From: Bacteroidota bacterium
GTDB lineage: Bacteria; Bacteroidota; Bacteroidia; B-17B0; Aurantibacillaceae
NCBI GenBank assembly: GCA_947450025.1
Contig: CANFTW010000007.1
Span: forward strand, 140,849-204,848
DNA: 64,000 nucleotides
Reading direction: 5' to 3'
The notes under the pieces are model-generated. The model had not been told where the DNA came from. It searched no databases and saw nothing but the letters and a program-made list of their open reading frames with translations. Numbering within the stretch: the stretch's first letter is position 1; every line of letters begins with the position of its first letter. Positions 9,334-17,650 of this stretch are shown here, piece by piece. The translations under genes and the position numbers were made by a program.

Positions 9334-9360
9334 AAGCCCCGCATTAGCGGGGCTTTTTTT
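9334..9360 (+). terminator. Intrinsic terminator after the outer-membrane protein gene
   Basis: GC-rich stem GCCCCGC (9336-9342) and GCGGGGC (9347-9353) with loop ATTA, extended by AA/TT and followed by a run of seven T. It is the strongest terminator in the window. Confidence 0.95.
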
Positions 9361-9406
9361 ATGCAATAAAGTTATCTTAAATGTTTAAATATTAATTGAT
9401 TAATAC

Positions 9407-9414
9407 TAAATTTG
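9407..9414 (+). promoter_or_regulatory. Putative -7 promoter element of the deoxyhypusine-synthase-like gene
   Basis: TAAATTTG is a perfect TAnnTTTG and lies 22 nt before the ATG at 9437. No convincing TTG box is found at the usual distance. Confidence 0.45.
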
Positions 9415-9436
9415 CCCCACATTAAAAAACACTATT

Positions 9437-10423
9437 ATGTCAACAGCAGCTAACAAAGGTCCTATTTCTAAATTTATAGAACATCATTATAAACATTTTA
9501 ACGCAGCCGCATTAGTAGATGCTGCAAAAGGTTATGAAACGCATTTAACTGAAGGTGGCAAAATGATGGTAACCTTAGCTGGTGCAATGAGTACTGCTGA
9601 GTTAGGTAAATCATTAGCTGAAATGATTCGTCAAGGAAAAATTGATATCATTTCATGTACTGGTGCCAATTTAGAAGAAGATATTATGAACCTTGTAGCG
9701 CATAGCCACTATAAGCGTGTTCCTAATTATCGTGATTTATCGCCTCAAGAAGAGTGGGATTTATTAGAAAATCATTATAACCGTGTAACGGATACTTGTA
9801 TTCCTGAGGAAGAAGCATTCCGTCGTTTACAAAAACATATTCATAAAATTTGGAAAGATGCAGATACAGCAGGTGAGCGTTACTTCCCACATGAGTATAT
9901 GTACAAAATTTTATTAAGCGGAGAGTTAAAACAATATTATGAAATTGATCCAAAAGATAGTTGGATGTTAGCCGCTGCAGAGCGCAATTTACCAATTGTT
10001 GTTCCAGGTTGGGAAGATAGTACAATGGGTAATATTTTTGCATCTTACGTCATTAAAGGAGAGATTAAAGCTAGCACGATGAAAAGTGGTATTGAATATA
10101 TGGCTTGGTTAGCGCATTGGTACCCAAAAAACAGTGGTGGTAAAGGAGTAGGCTTCTTTCAAATTGGTGGGGGTATTGCTGGTGATTTTCCAATTTGTGT
10201 GGTTCCAATGTTATATCAAGATATGGAAATGCATGATGTTCCTTTCTGGAGTTATTTCTGTCAAATTTCAGATTCAACAACTTCATATGGTTCATACTCA
10301 GGAGCAGTGCCAAACGAAAAAATTACTTGGGGTAAATTAGATATTCACACACCTAAATTTATTGTAGAAAGTGATGCGACTATCGTAGCGCCATTAATTT
10401 TCTCTTGGGTTTTAGGATGGTAG
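9437..10423 (+). CDS. Deoxyhypusine synthase-like protein
   Basis: A 328-residue protein of the deoxyhypusine synthase fold, which uses NAD and a lysine imine to transfer an aminobutyl group. The active-site block EKITWGKLD corresponds to the eukaryotic motif with the catalytic lysine; here it is K300, retained. Blocks such as GANLEED and FFQIGGGIAGDFPICV also fit the family. Bacteria lack the eIF5A target, so in bacteria the acceptor is believed to be a polyamine or related amine (homospermidine-synthase-like chemistry) rather than a protein. The exact substrate is not readable here. The gene is monocistronic, with a -7 box upstream and a terminator downstream. Confidence 0.85.
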   Translation: MSTAANKGPISKFIEHHYKHFNAAALVDAAKGYETHLTEGGKMMVTLAGAMSTAELGKSLAEMIRQGKIDIISCTGANLEEDIMNLVAHSHYKRVPNYRDLSPQEEWDLLENHYNRVTDTCIPEEEAFRRLQKHIHKIWKDADTAGERYFPHEYMYKILLSGELKQYYEIDPKDSWMLAAAERNLPIVVPGWEDSTMGNIFASYVIKGEIKASTMKSGIEYMAWLAHWYPKNSGGKGVGFFQIGGGIAGDFPICVVPMLYQDMEMHDVPFWSYFCQISDSTTSYGSYSGAVPNEKITWGKLDIHTPKFIVESDATIVAPLIFSWVLGW

Positions 10424-10451
10424 TAAAATAATTCGTTATTGAATCTAACTT

Positions 10452-10485
10452 AAAAGAGCTCTGCATCGTTTTGCAGAGCTCTTTT
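10452..10485. terminator. Bidirectional intrinsic terminator between convergent genes
   Basis: Perfect 14-bp stem AAAAGAGCTCTGCA (10452-10465) / TGCAGAGCTCTTTT (10472-10485), loop TCGTTT. The A and T runs serve both the rightward deoxyhypusine-synthase-like gene and the leftward OmpA-family gene, which ends at 10486. Confidence 0.93.
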
Positions 10486-12570
10486 TTAATTTGAAACTAT
10501 TTTCCCAAGTTCATTAGTGGTTTTTAAATTTTGAATTGGATGAACTTTAAAGATGACTTTTTGATTATTTTTTTCATTAACGTATTTTTTAAATTCATCC
10601 GCACTACAATAATAACTTTTTTCATTCTCATCAACAGCTATGAGAACTGGATTGTCCGACTTACCATAAACAAATTTATAAGGACCATAATCCATAAAAC
10701 CATCATATCTAATAATGCCATTAATACTTCTAAGACTTATAAAAATGGCTATTATTTTAAGAGGCTTATTGTTTTCGTTGATATAGGAGGCTAAAATTTC
10801 TTCAGGTTCTGAAATTTGTTTAACTTGATCAGCATTATAAACGCCGGTTTCACTAATGCCAAATTTAGCAAATGCGTTTTTTCGTAAATTTTCAGCACTA
10901 TCTCGTCTCGCAACGATTGCTCTTTCTAAAGAGTCTTTTCGGATTAATTGAGCTTTGTATTCATCACAATTAAAATTGGAAGAGAATACGGCTATTTTTT
11001 TTGCTAGCAAGTCTCGGTGAAGATTAAAGTCTCCAATATTTAATAGAACTTTTTCATCACTGGTATATAAAAATGAACGATAAAAGTAATCCATGCAAGA
11101 AAGCGTATCTTCGCCATATTTAGAGATATTTTCATCTGGTTTATTTACTAAATCTCTTAAATCATTTTCTAAAATCTTTTCTTTGTTATCTAAATCGTTG
11201 GTATATTTTAAATACGATTTATAATTTTTTTTATGGAGCCTTTTTGTTTTTCCATCAGAATAACTATTGTTTTTAGGTTCACCTGTAACATGATAAATTT
11301 GATTTTCAATTTCTATATCAAATTTATTTTTTCCTCTGTAAATGATTTTTACATATGAACAACCTTGTTGGTATTGGTTTTTGACGCCTTTGTTGAATTC
11401 GTTTTTATTGAAAGTCCAAACGTAATTTGAAAAATTACCAAATTTATTATGGGTGTTTTGTGAGATAAACTCAACGGTTTTTAAAGAAGTATCAATGGAC
11501 AATTTGTAATATGGAGATTTAAAATCAATCAGATAGTTTTTTACAAATTTAAAGGGGTAGTTCAATCTAATGGGTTCTTCATGATTTAAAAAATAACGAA
11601 TCTTTTTCACCATTCCATTAATGTATTCGCAAGTATCTCCATAAACACAATTTCTGAAATTAGTATAGTCTCTTACAAAACTACTTGCTACTGCAAAAGA
11701 TGATGACCCATTAAATGGCATTAATAAATTGCCATGAACATTCGTGATATTTGGAGCTTGACTATTCCATTGATTTTTGGTTGAATCAAAATTAAAAAAT
11801 TGTTGATTGATGAAATTACTTAAAGGAAAATCTAAATTTATTTGTTTGTCTTTTGCTGTTTTTAAAACCAATTCTTCATTATTTTGGTAAGCTTTAATGT
11901 TAAACATACCTGCTGAATTAAAATGATTTACAGTGTTATTTAATTTTATAGACATAGGGATGCCACTTAAAATAAAATCAGCAGGGTTTCTAAATTCTTG
12001 GTAACTTATTTCAATGTCTCCGGTAACTTCAGTTCCATTTTGATGAACAAATGAATTTGGGGCAATCGTAATATTTGTGGAGTCGTAAGTAATAGTTCCT
12101 CCATTATCTTCAATAAATTTATATTTTTTAGGACTAAAATCTTTGATGCCAAGTATTTTAACCATATTCAATGGTCTGATAAACACGTTCACTTCAACTC
12201 TTCGATTTCTCCATAAAGACTCATCTGTGTTTTCAACTAAGGGCTGGCTATAAGCATAATACGTTAAACTAGAGTCTACCACTTTAAATTGTTTTCTTGT
12301 TAAATATTGAAATACAGAGTTTGCTCTGTTTTTAGAAAGTTGAGTGTTTAAAGCTAATGAGCCTTTATTATCGGTATGTCCAGTAACTTTAACATAATAT
12401 GCCTGAGGTATATTGGGTAATGTGGATATAATAGAATCCAGTTGCTTTAACTGATTCGTATTTAAATGATACTGATTAGACTCGAAGTTTATGGAGAATG
12501 TTTTTACCAATTGCGCATAAGACATCATGTGGTAACAAAACATTAAGAGGAGTAAACAAAATTTCTTCAT
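10486..12570 (-). CDS. OmpA family protein with large C-terminal extension
   Basis: A 694-residue exported protein. After a signal peptide (cleavage after SYAQ, about residue 20) the OmpA peptidoglycan-binding domain covers about 24-130, with VTGHTDNKG (D67) and NRANSVFQYL (R82). This is unusual because the OmpA domain is normally C-terminal. Then comes a beta-rich region (about 145-260) with GGTITYDSTNITIAPNSF and ISYQEFRNPADFILSG, resembling ZU5-like domains common in this phylum. The rest (about 300-694) is lysine-rich with no motif I recognise. It probably anchors in the periplasm on peptidoglycan. Its exact role is unknown. It is separated from lon by lon's terminator. Confidence 0.8.
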   Translation of the reverse strand: MKKFCLLLLMFCYHMMSYAQLVKTFSINFESNQYHLNTNQLKQLDSIISTLPNIPQAYYVKVTGHTDNKGSLALNTQLSKNRANSVFQYLTRKQFKVVDSSLTYYAYSQPLVENTDESLWRNRRVEVNVFIRPLNMVKILGIKDFSPKKYKFIEDNGGTITYDSTNITIAPNSFVHQNGTEVTGDIEISYQEFRNPADFILSGIPMSIKLNNTVNHFNSAGMFNIKAYQNNEELVLKTAKDKQINLDFPLSNFINQQFFNFDSTKNQWNSQAPNITNVHGNLLMPFNGSSSFAVASSFVRDYTNFRNCVYGDTCEYINGMVKKIRYFLNHEEPIRLNYPFKFVKNYLIDFKSPYYKLSIDTSLKTVEFISQNTHNKFGNFSNYVWTFNKNEFNKGVKNQYQQGCSYVKIIYRGKNKFDIEIENQIYHVTGEPKNNSYSDGKTKRLHKKNYKSYLKYTNDLDNKEKILENDLRDLVNKPDENISKYGEDTLSCMDYFYRSFLYTSDEKVLLNIGDFNLHRDLLAKKIAVFSSNFNCDEYKAQLIRKDSLERAIVARRDSAENLRKNAFAKFGISETGVYNADQVKQISEPEEILASYINENNKPLKIIAIFISLRSINGIIRYDGFMDYGPYKFVYGKSDNPVLIAVDENEKSYYCSADEFKKYVNEKNNQKVIFKVHPIQNLKTTNELGKIVSN

Positions 12571-12639
12571 ACTTTTATAAGACTAATGTCTAATAAAAGT
12601 AACAAAACTATAGTATTATTTAGCTAATGATTAAAATAA

Positions 12640-12672
12640 AAAAGGCTTAATGAAAATATCATTAAGCCTTTT
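12640..12672 (-). terminator. Intrinsic terminator of lon
   Basis: Perfect 14-bp stem AAAAGGCTTAATGA (12640-12653) / TCATTAAGCCTTTT (12659-12672), loop AAATA, followed by a T-run on the minus strand. It lies 17 nt past the lon stop. Confidence 0.92.
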
Positions 12673-12689
12673 ATTATAGTTATAATAAA

Positions 12690-15107
12690 TTACTTTAATA
12701 AGGCTAGTTGTAATACCTCTGTCATTTGGGTCACATATTTAAAGGTTAAGCCTTTAAGGTAATCAATTTTGATATCATCAACATCTTTTTTGTTATCAGA
12801 ACATAAAATAATTTCTTTAATACCAGCTCTTTTAGCAGCTAATATTTTTTCTTTAATTCCACCTACTGGTAATACTTTACCACGTAAAGTAATTTCTCCT
12901 GTCATGGCTAAATTCTTTTTTACTTTACGTTTTGTTAAAGCCGAAACCAATGAGGTTAACATGGCAATACCAGCACTTGGACCATCTTTTGGTGTTGCTC
13001 CTTCAGGAACATGAATGTGAATATTATAGTTCTCAAATAGTTCAGAATCAATTTTAAATTCATCATTATGAGCTTTAATGAATTCTAAGGCAAGCGTTGC
13101 ACTTTCCTTCATCACATCACCTAAGTTTCCTGTAAGAGTTAATTTGGCACCTTTACCTTTTGATAAAGAGGTCTCTATAAATAAAATATCTCCACCAACT
13201 TGAGTCCACGCTAAACCGGTAACCACACCAGCAACATCATTCCCTTGGTATTTTGATTTTTCGTGAGATGGCCCTAAGATTTTAGAAATTGTTTCTTCAC
13301 TAATTTTCGGTAAAGTTTCATCTTTTACCACATGAACAGCCACAAAACGAGCAATTTTAGAAATTCTTTTTTCTAAATTACGCACACCACTTTCAGCAGT
13401 ATAGTTTTCAATAATATATTCTAATTGCTTATCGGTTAATTTTAATTGCGATTTTTTTAATCCATTTTCTTCCACTTGTTTTGGCAACAAATGTTGTTTT
13501 GCAATTTCTATTTTTTCCTCAACTGTATATCCGCTTACATCAATAATTTCCATGCGGTCGCGCAAAGCAGGTTGTATGGTTGCTAAATTATTACAGGTTG
13601 CAATAAACATGACTTTACTTAAATCGTAATCAGCTTCTAGGAAGTTATCATAAAAGCTTGAGTTTTGTTCAGGGTCCAAAACTTCTAATAAAGCAGAGGA
13701 AGGGTCGCCATGATAATCGCTACCAACTTTGTCAATTTCATCTAATATAAAAACAGGATTTGAGGATTGTACTTTTTTTAGGTTTTGTAAAATACGTCCC
13801 GGCATAGCGCCAATGTATGTTTTACGATGTCCGCGAATTTCGCTTTCATCTTTCAAACCACCTAAACTCATGCGTACATATTTTCGTCCAAGCGCTTTGG
13901 CGATACTTTTCCCTAAGGATGTTTTACCAACACCTGGAGGTCCATATAAACATAGAATTGGAGCTTTTAAGTCACCTTTTAATTTTAAAACAGCTAAATG
14001 CTCAAGTATTCTTTCTTTTACTTTTTCTAAACCAAAATGATCTTCATTTAAAGTAGCTTCGGCATGCTTTAAATCAAAATTATCCTGTGTGTATTCTCCC
14101 CAAGGTAAATCAAGTAATAATTCTAAATAATTTGTTTGCACGCCAAATTCAGGAGAATTAGGATTCATGCGAGATAACTTGCCAATTTGTTTTTCAAAAG
14201 TATCAGCAATCTCTTTATTCCATTTTTTTGATTTAGCTCTTACTTTTAAATCTTCAACATCTTGCTCGTGACTTTTTTCACCAAGCTCTTCTTGAATGGT
14301 TTTAATTTGTTGATGTAAAAAGTAATCTCGTTGTTGTTTATCAATATCTACTTTTACTTTATTTTGAATTTGATTTTTTAATTCAAGCATTTGTAAGTCT
14401 TTGCTTAAATGAGCTAACACCATGGTGGCTCTGTCTTTTAAGCTAGGAACTTCTAGCATACGTTGCTTTTCGGTAGAGCTGGCATTCATATTCGATGAAA
14501 TAAAATTCACCATAAAATTTTGGCTTTCAATATTATTTAAGGCAAAGCCAGCTTCTGTAGGTATATGTTGAGATTTTTGAATAATCTGTAACGCGGTGTC
14601 TTTTAAACTCGACACAATAGCTTGAAATTCCTTGTCATCTTTTTCAGGTCGGGTTTCTTCAAAACGCTGTGTTTTAGCTCGGTAGTATGGTTCAGCCTGA
14701 GTAAATTCTTGTATTCGGAAACGCTTTTTGCCTTGAATGATGACAGTTGTATTCCCATCTGGCATACGCAGCATTTTGATAATCTGAGCAACCGTTCCAA
14801 CAGCATGTAAATCTTCTGGTTGAGGATCCTCAATACTATCATTTTTTTGAGTAACTACACCTATAGTCTTATCACCTTTATAAGCATCTTTAATCAAACT
14901 AATGGATTTATCTCGACCAACGGTTATTGGAATAACGACACCTGGGAATAAAACGGTGTTTCGTAACGGTAAAATTGACAGTATATCTGGTATTTTTTCT
15001 GCATGCATATTGTCCTCATCTTCTGCTGAAAGCAATGGAATGAAATCGCTATCCTCGTCAAGCATTGGTTCAAAGGGCATTTTATCAGAATCATTAAAAA
15101 AGTTCAT
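12690..15107 (-). CDS. lon: ATP-dependent endopeptidase Lon
   Basis: An 805-residue protein from the ATG at 15107; an in-frame TTG 27 bases upstream is rejected as the start. Domain order: N-terminal Lon substrate-binding domain (about 40-240, with LPLRNTVLFPGVV), coiled-coil middle, AAA+ ATPase with Walker A GPPGVGKTS (K395) and Walker B VFILDEIDK, and the C-terminal S16 protease with DGPSAGIAM (S711) and the dyad lysine in GGIKEK (K754). It degrades misfolded and short-lived regulatory proteins in the cytoplasm. Length and motifs are complete. It is transcribed divergently from the riboswitch gene and ends in its own terminator. Confidence 0.97.
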   Translation of the reverse strand: MNFFNDSDKMPFEPMLDEDSDFIPLLSAEDEDNMHAEKIPDILSILPLRNTVLFPGVVIPITVGRDKSISLIKDAYKGDKTIGVVTQKNDSIEDPQPEDLHAVGTVAQIIKMLRMPDGNTTVIIQGKKRFRIQEFTQAEPYYRAKTQRFEETRPEKDDKEFQAIVSSLKDTALQIIQKSQHIPTEAGFALNNIESQNFMVNFISSNMNASSTEKQRMLEVPSLKDRATMVLAHLSKDLQMLELKNQIQNKVKVDIDKQQRDYFLHQQIKTIQEELGEKSHEQDVEDLKVRAKSKKWNKEIADTFEKQIGKLSRMNPNSPEFGVQTNYLELLLDLPWGEYTQDNFDLKHAEATLNEDHFGLEKVKERILEHLAVLKLKGDLKAPILCLYGPPGVGKTSLGKSIAKALGRKYVRMSLGGLKDESEIRGHRKTYIGAMPGRILQNLKKVQSSNPVFILDEIDKVGSDYHGDPSSALLEVLDPEQNSSFYDNFLEADYDLSKVMFIATCNNLATIQPALRDRMEIIDVSGYTVEEKIEIAKQHLLPKQVEENGLKKSQLKLTDKQLEYIIENYTAESGVRNLEKRISKIARFVAVHVVKDETLPKISEETISKILGPSHEKSKYQGNDVAGVVTGLAWTQVGGDILFIETSLSKGKGAKLTLTGNLGDVMKESATLALEFIKAHNDEFKIDSELFENYNIHIHVPEGATPKDGPSAGIAMLTSLVSALTKRKVKKNLAMTGEITLRGKVLPVGGIKEKILAAKRAGIKEIILCSDNKKDVDDIKIDYLKGLTFKYVTQMTEVLQLALLK

Positions 15108-15187
15108 AAAAAAAGGTGTTTTAGTGGTATACAATATACGATTATTGTGCCATGGATATTTTAAGACTTTGTGGCAGAATACGAACT

Positions 15188-15204
15188 AATCTTATCATAA
15201 GATT
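15188..15204. repeat. 17-bp palindrome between lon and the cobalamin riboswitch promoter
   Basis: Arms AATCTTA (15188-15194) and TAAGATT (15198-15204) around TCA. It sits about 14 bases upstream of the -7 box of the riboswitch transcript and about 80 bases upstream of the lon start, between two divergent genes. It may be an operator; no T-run fits a terminator. Confidence 0.4.
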
Positions 15205-15217
15205 TATTATTTTTTTG

Positions 15218-15225
15218 TACATTTG
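15218..15225 (+). promoter_or_regulatory. Putative -7 promoter element of the cobalamin riboswitch transcript
   Basis: TACATTTG is a perfect TAnnTTTG, placed a few bases before the first conserved riboswitch nucleotides. It gives a start near 15230. No clear TTG box is seen upstream. Confidence 0.5.
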
Positions 15226-15227
15226 AA

Positions 15228-15376
15228 TCGTTGGAAAAGGGAATTTGGTGTAAGTCCAAAACTGTACCCGCAGCTGTAAGTTCTTAATAGATTATGCTTT
15301 TTTGCCACTGTTTAAATACGGGAAGGCGCATAATTTTGAACAAGTCAGAAGACCTCCCAATAAATCGATGTTTAGA
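15228..15376 (+). ncRNA. Cobalamin (adenosylcobalamin) riboswitch
   Basis: The conserved blocks of the cobalamin aptamer occur in order: GGAAAAGGGAA (from about 15232), GGTGTAAGTCC (15247-15257), ACCCGCAGCTGTAA (15266-15279), GCCACTG (15304-15310), GGGAAGGCG (15320-15328) and the B12 box AAGTCAGAAGACC (15342-15354). The layout between a -7 promoter and the ATG at 15418 is a normal 5' leader. Binding of a B12 cofactor normally lowers expression of B12 uptake or synthesis genes. The region 15357-15417 contains CCGGGAAAAGGG and probably holds the expression platform. The 310-base gap between lon and the next gene is filled mainly by this element. Confidence 0.93.
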
Positions 15377-15417
15377 ATTCCGGGAAAAGGGTTCACAAAG
15401 ACATTGTATCAGATTAA

Positions 15418-16401
15418 ATGAAGCAAACCTTTATGTTTAGTGCCTTGTTGAGCTTATTTTTTTTTAGCTTGACGTCTTATGCACAGTATGCTCCACCACA
15501 AGGTGAAGTAGGGTCAACAGCTATTTTTAAAGATAGCACTGTATTTATTGCATGGGCTAGTAGTTGTAAAATAACTCGTGGATTTCAAGATATTTCTGCT
15601 CCATCAAATTCCTATACCGATGTGGGTGATAGTTTAAGTGCAGTTGGAATGGCGGGTATAAACGGCGTATTGAGTTTAGGCGATGGTGGTTCTGCTATTT
15701 TAAAATTTAATACTCCAATTACTAACGGGACAGGATTTGATTTTGCTGTTTTTGAAAATAGTTTCGACGGTTATTTTTTAGAGTTAGCATTTGTTGAAGT
15801 GAGTAGCGATGGAATTCATTTTTTTAGATTTCCTGCTATTAGCTTAGTTGATACGACTGTTCAAACAGGAACTTTTGGATTAACAGATGCGACTAAACTA
15901 AATAATTTGGCAGGAAAGTACAGGGCAGAGTATGGAACGCCATTTGATTTAGCGGATTTGCCTGATAATCCCTTATTAAACAAGCAAAATATTACGCATG
16001 TAAAAGTAATCGATGTAATTGGTTGTATTCAAAATCTTTATTGTTCAAGAGACGCAAATCTGCATATCATTAATGATCCTTGGCCTACTGCTTTTGGAAG
16101 TGGTGGTTTTGATTTAGACGCAATTGGTGTTATTCATTGCCAGACTCTTGGATTCACTGAAAATAATTTATTTTCAGTGAATGTATATCCTAATCCTGCT
16201 AATGAGATTATTCATATTCAAGTTGATATGAATCAAGCTTATGATTTGAAAATATCTAATTTATTAGGAGAAACGATTAAGGAATATAAAAATGAAATTC
16301 AATCATCGGTCATAATTATGAAAGATTTTATATCAGGAGTTTATTTTGTTACCATTACAAATGGTTTAAGTTCTAAGCAAGTAAAGATTATTAAATCTTA
16401 G
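15418..16401 (+). CDS. Riboswitch-controlled T9SS-secreted cell surface protein, probable cobalamin acquisition
   Basis: A 327-residue exported protein. Signal peptide at 1-22 (cleaved after SYAQ), a beta-rich domain (about 25-245) with DGGSAILKFNTPITNGTGFDFAVFENSF-type motifs, FLELAFVEVSSDG and NLAGKYRAEYGTPFDL, then a type-A T9SS sorting domain (about 255-327) with VYPNPANE, GETIKEY and GVYFVTI. It directly follows a cobalamin riboswitch and is the only gene in that transcript. Surface proteins of Bacteroidota under cobalamin riboswitches are typically B12-binding partners of BtuB, such as BtuG and BtuH. I do not see homology to those by eye, so B12 binding is an inference from regulation. 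No btuB is in the window. Confidence 0.75.
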   Translation: MKQTFMFSALLSLFFFSLTSYAQYAPPQGEVGSTAIFKDSTVFIAWASSCKITRGFQDISAPSNSYTDVGDSLSAVGMAGINGVLSLGDGGSAILKFNTPITNGTGFDFAVFENSFDGYFLELAFVEVSSDGIHFFRFPAISLVDTTVQTGTFGLTDATKLNNLAGKYRAEYGTPFDLADLPDNPLLNKQNITHVKVIDVIGCIQNLYCSRDANLHIINDPWPTAFGSGGFDLDAIGVIHCQTLGFTENNLFSVNVYPNPANEIIHIQVDMNQAYDLKISNLLGETIKEYKNEIQSSVIIMKDFISGVYFVTITNGLSSKQVKIIKS

Positions 16402-16426
16402 GGCTTTTTTGAATGCCTTTCATGAC

Positions 16427-16906
16427 TTAGTTAAACCAAGATCTAAACGAATCATAAAAAAATAAGAACAAAAAGTATAAAAGAATGCACCAAAAAATAG
16501 CAGAAATACTTAAGTAAAGAATTACTTTCTTTTTGTCTTTATAAAAGCGTTCGGCTAAAAAAGCACCTATTGGGATTGATAAAAAAATAGGAGTTAAAAT
16601 TGCAATGCCAGTTAAGCCAAAGCGATGTTTGATTCTAATAATTCGGCGATTAGATTTAGTGAATATTTTTTTTGGATGTTTAGAACTAAACATTCCAAAT
16701 TTTAAGTTATTCCACCATTTTAAGATTCCAGCAAACAAATAGGTAAAAATTACAGTGCCAATTATAGAGCCACTGCAACTACTGGCAATGGCCATAATAT
16801 AATTTGATTTATAAATCGCTATGACTGTTGGAATTCCAATTTTTGATAATGAAATCGTACAAGCCAACGCGGCTGAGATAAAGTGCCAGATTTCAGAACT
16901 ATTCAT
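16427..16906 (-). CDS. Small integral membrane protein, possibly small multidrug export/DedA-like
   Basis: A 159-residue hydrophobic protein with about four membrane segments (around 5-25, 32-55, 95-118, 125-155) and a basic cytoplasmic loop at 65-90 (KHPKKIFTKSNRRIIRIKHRFG). The block FGLTGIAILTPIFLSIPIGAFLA resembles the re-entrant glycine/proline segment of small multidrug export or VTT/DedA-like proteins, but the match is only approximate. It follows upp by 24 nt on the same strand and is likely co-transcribed. Substrate and function are not known. Confidence 0.6.
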   Translation of the reverse strand: MNSSEIWHFISAALACTISLSKIGIPTVIAIYKSNYIMAIASSCSGSIIGTVIFTYLFAGILKWWNNLKFGMFSSKHPKKIFTKSNRRIIRIKHRFGLTGIAILTPIFLSIPIGAFLAERFYKDKKKVILYLSISAIFWCILLYFLFLFFYDSFRSWFN

Positions 16907-16930
16907 TTGGTTTAGTAAGGAGGTTATGAT

Positions 16931-17581
16931 TTATATTTTCTCACCAAAAGCTAAATCTCCAGCATCACCTAATCCAGGAACAATGTATGAATGCGCGGTT
17001 AATTCTTCGTCTAAGGCTCCACACCAAATCGTGAAATTTTTGGTTGGCAAATTAGCTTTCACAAAATCAACACCTTCTTTGCTACTAATGGCAGATATGA
17101 TATGAACATGTTTCGGTGTACCTTTTGCTAAAATAGCTTTGTATGCTAAAACAATGGAAGCTCCGGTGGCAATCATTGGATCACATAAAATTAATACTTT
17201 GTCATTTAAACTAGGGCTAGAGACATATTCAACATGAATATCAAAAGTGTTGTCTTTATGATGTCTTCTATAGGCTGATATAAAGGCATTTTGAGCTTGA
17301 TCAAAATAGTTTAACACGCCCATGTGCATAGGTAAGCCAGCACGAAGAATGGTTGCTATGACAGGCTGAGATAAGAGGTGACTTGTTGTTGCTATACCTA
17401 GTGGGGTTTGTGTATCACGTGTCGTGTATTCTAATGTTTTGGATAATTCATAACTAATAATTTCTCCCATGCGCTCTAAATTTCTTCGAAATCGCATACT
17501 ATCTTTTTGTATAGTAATATCTCGTAATTCAGCAACAAATTGATTGAAAATAGAATTTTTTTCGGATAAAATATGAACCAT
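16931..17581 (-). CDS. upp: Uracil phosphoribosyltransferase
   Basis: A 216-residue type I phosphoribosyltransferase. The PRPP-binding loop is LCDPMIATGASIVLA, and the C-terminal uracil-binding region IVPGLGDAGDLAFG is the family signature GDAGDRxFG with leucine for the usual arginine. It salvages uracil and PRPP into UMP in the cytoplasm. The block YEISKxLxY is seen as YELSKTLEYTTRDTQTPLG, also typical. Length fits the family. It is followed after 24 nt by a small membrane protein gene, which could be a partner but need not be. Confidence 0.93.
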   Translation of the reverse strand: MVHILSEKNSIFNQFVAELRDITIQKDSMRFRRNLERMGEIISYELSKTLEYTTRDTQTPLGIATTSHLLSQPVIATILRAGLPMHMGVLNYFDQAQNAFISAYRRHHKDNTFDIHVEYVSSPSLNDKVLILCDPMIATGASIVLAYKAILAKGTPKHVHIISAISSKEGVDFVKANLPTKNFTIWCGALDEELTAHSYIVPGLGDAGDLAFGEKI

Positions 17582-17650
17582 GGCGACAAGTTTTTTAGAG
17601 AATACAATACTTTGTTTAACGATGTCTAATGTATCATTTATAATTTATAA

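Noticed and set aside
13729..14056. Long open frames opposite lon
   Set aside because: They lie entirely within the conserved lon gene on the other strand, have no promoter or plausible product, and reflect codon bias.
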